A stretch of DNA of 42,033 nucleotides from an uncultured Alistipes sp. Its GTDB lineage: Bacteria; Bacteroidota; Bacteroidia; Bacteroidales; Rikenellaceae. The stretch is from positions 1-42,033 of the forward strand of contig CALGRZ010000115.1 of the NCBI GenBank assembly GCA_937880705.1, read 5' to 3'. The notes beneath the pieces are model-generated. The model saw only the letters and a list, made by a program, of their open reading frames with translations, did not search any database and was not told where the DNA came from. Both the position numbers and the translations under genes were made by a program. Positions 41,907-42,033 of the stretch are shown here, piece after piece; position 1 is the first letter of the stretch; every line of letters starts with the position of its first letter.

Positions 41907-42033
41907 ATGCCAAAAATGAAAACAAATGCCGCTGCGAAGAAGCGTTTTTCTTTCACCGGCACAGGTAAGATCAAGCGTAAGCACGCTTATCACAGTCACA
42001 TCCTGACCAAAAAGACTAAGAAGCAGAAGCGTA
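41907..42033 (+). CDS. rpmI: 50S ribosomal protein L35, 5' part (truncated at window end)
   Basis: 42 codons are visible, opening [20 protein letters not shown] and continuing in the strongly basic L35 pattern ([22 protein letters not shown]). The full protein is about 65 aa, so the end and the usual rplT partner lie outside. It has its own promoter and is not directly preceded by infC, which is the common upstream neighbour in other bacteria. Confidence 0.95.
   Translation, partial: MPKMKTNAAAKKRFSFTGTGKIKRKHAYHSHILTKKTKKQKR

Overview
The window looks like a chromosomal segment of a fairly GC-rich member of the Bacteroidales, most likely Rikenellaceae/Alistipes-like. The reasons are Bacteroidetes-type promoters (TAnnTTTG at -7, often with TTTG or TTG 19-21 bp upstream), a MurF-alanine racemase fusion, recF next to a DUF721 gene, a SusA-like neopullulanase, an LptD-like protein of Bacteroidetes type, a DUF3127 protein and a DUF4988/PL29-N lipoprotein. 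The genus is inferred from gene content and base composition; no 16S gene is present. There is no complete prophage, insertion sequence, CRISPR array or secretion system. Most of the segment is housekeeping, with the odd signals in intergenic DNA and in a few diverged proteins.

Layout. 1-5.4 kb: a starch/alpha-glucan operon of four GH13 enzymes (one 5'-truncated, one lipoprotein, one leaderless cytoplasmic paralogue, one secreted SusA-like neopullulanase) ending in a strong terminator. 5.6-9.1 kb: a small secreted coiled-coil protein and a 906-aa lipoprotein, each with its own promoter. 9.2-11.1 kb, minus strand: thioredoxin-fold lipoprotein, recF and DUF721, coupled by ATGA overlaps. 11.2-12.3 kb: a membrane TPR protein and a degenerate lumazine-synthase-like protein. 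12.5-17.2 kb: an operon of alpha/beta hydrolase, membrane-anchored MurF-like ligase, D-Ala-D-Ala-ligase-family enzyme, radical SAM protein and DUF3127 protein. 17.3-21.2 kb, minus strand: Na/Pi cotransporter, Bax-inhibitor-1 family protein, a small membrane protein, and tRNA-Arg(CCT) with a partial copy of its 3' end and terminator beside it. 21.5-23.2 kb: a long-chain acyl-CoA synthetase.

23.2-24.7 kb is a 1.5-kb AT-rich stretch without convincing genes. It holds a full promoter, a gene-free stretch of about 280 bp and a terminator, which together suggest an undescribed small RNA with five AACCAC(T/C) motifs. DnaA-box-like repeats sit immediately upstream. 24.7-27.5 kb, minus strand: an LptD-like outer-membrane protein, divergent from a plus-strand run that reaches the right edge: amidase, MCE/MlaD, MutS2, MurF-Alr, RsmI-like methyltransferase, GrpE, DnaJ, a hypothetical membrane protein, MutL, rhomboid protease, an EEP-family membrane protein and the start of rpmI (L35).

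The envelope is the common theme. LptD, amidase, MCE, MurF-Alr and the MurF-like/Ddl pair all serve outer membrane or peptidoglycan assembly, while MutS2, MutL, RecF and DUF3127 serve DNA maintenance. The observations most worth following are the candidate noncoding RNA, a three-copy intergenic repeat family with terminal inverted repeats, the tRNA-Arg attachment-like duplication, the degenerate RibH homologue, the second membrane-bound MurF with its own Ddl, and a MutL that has lost its endonuclease motif.
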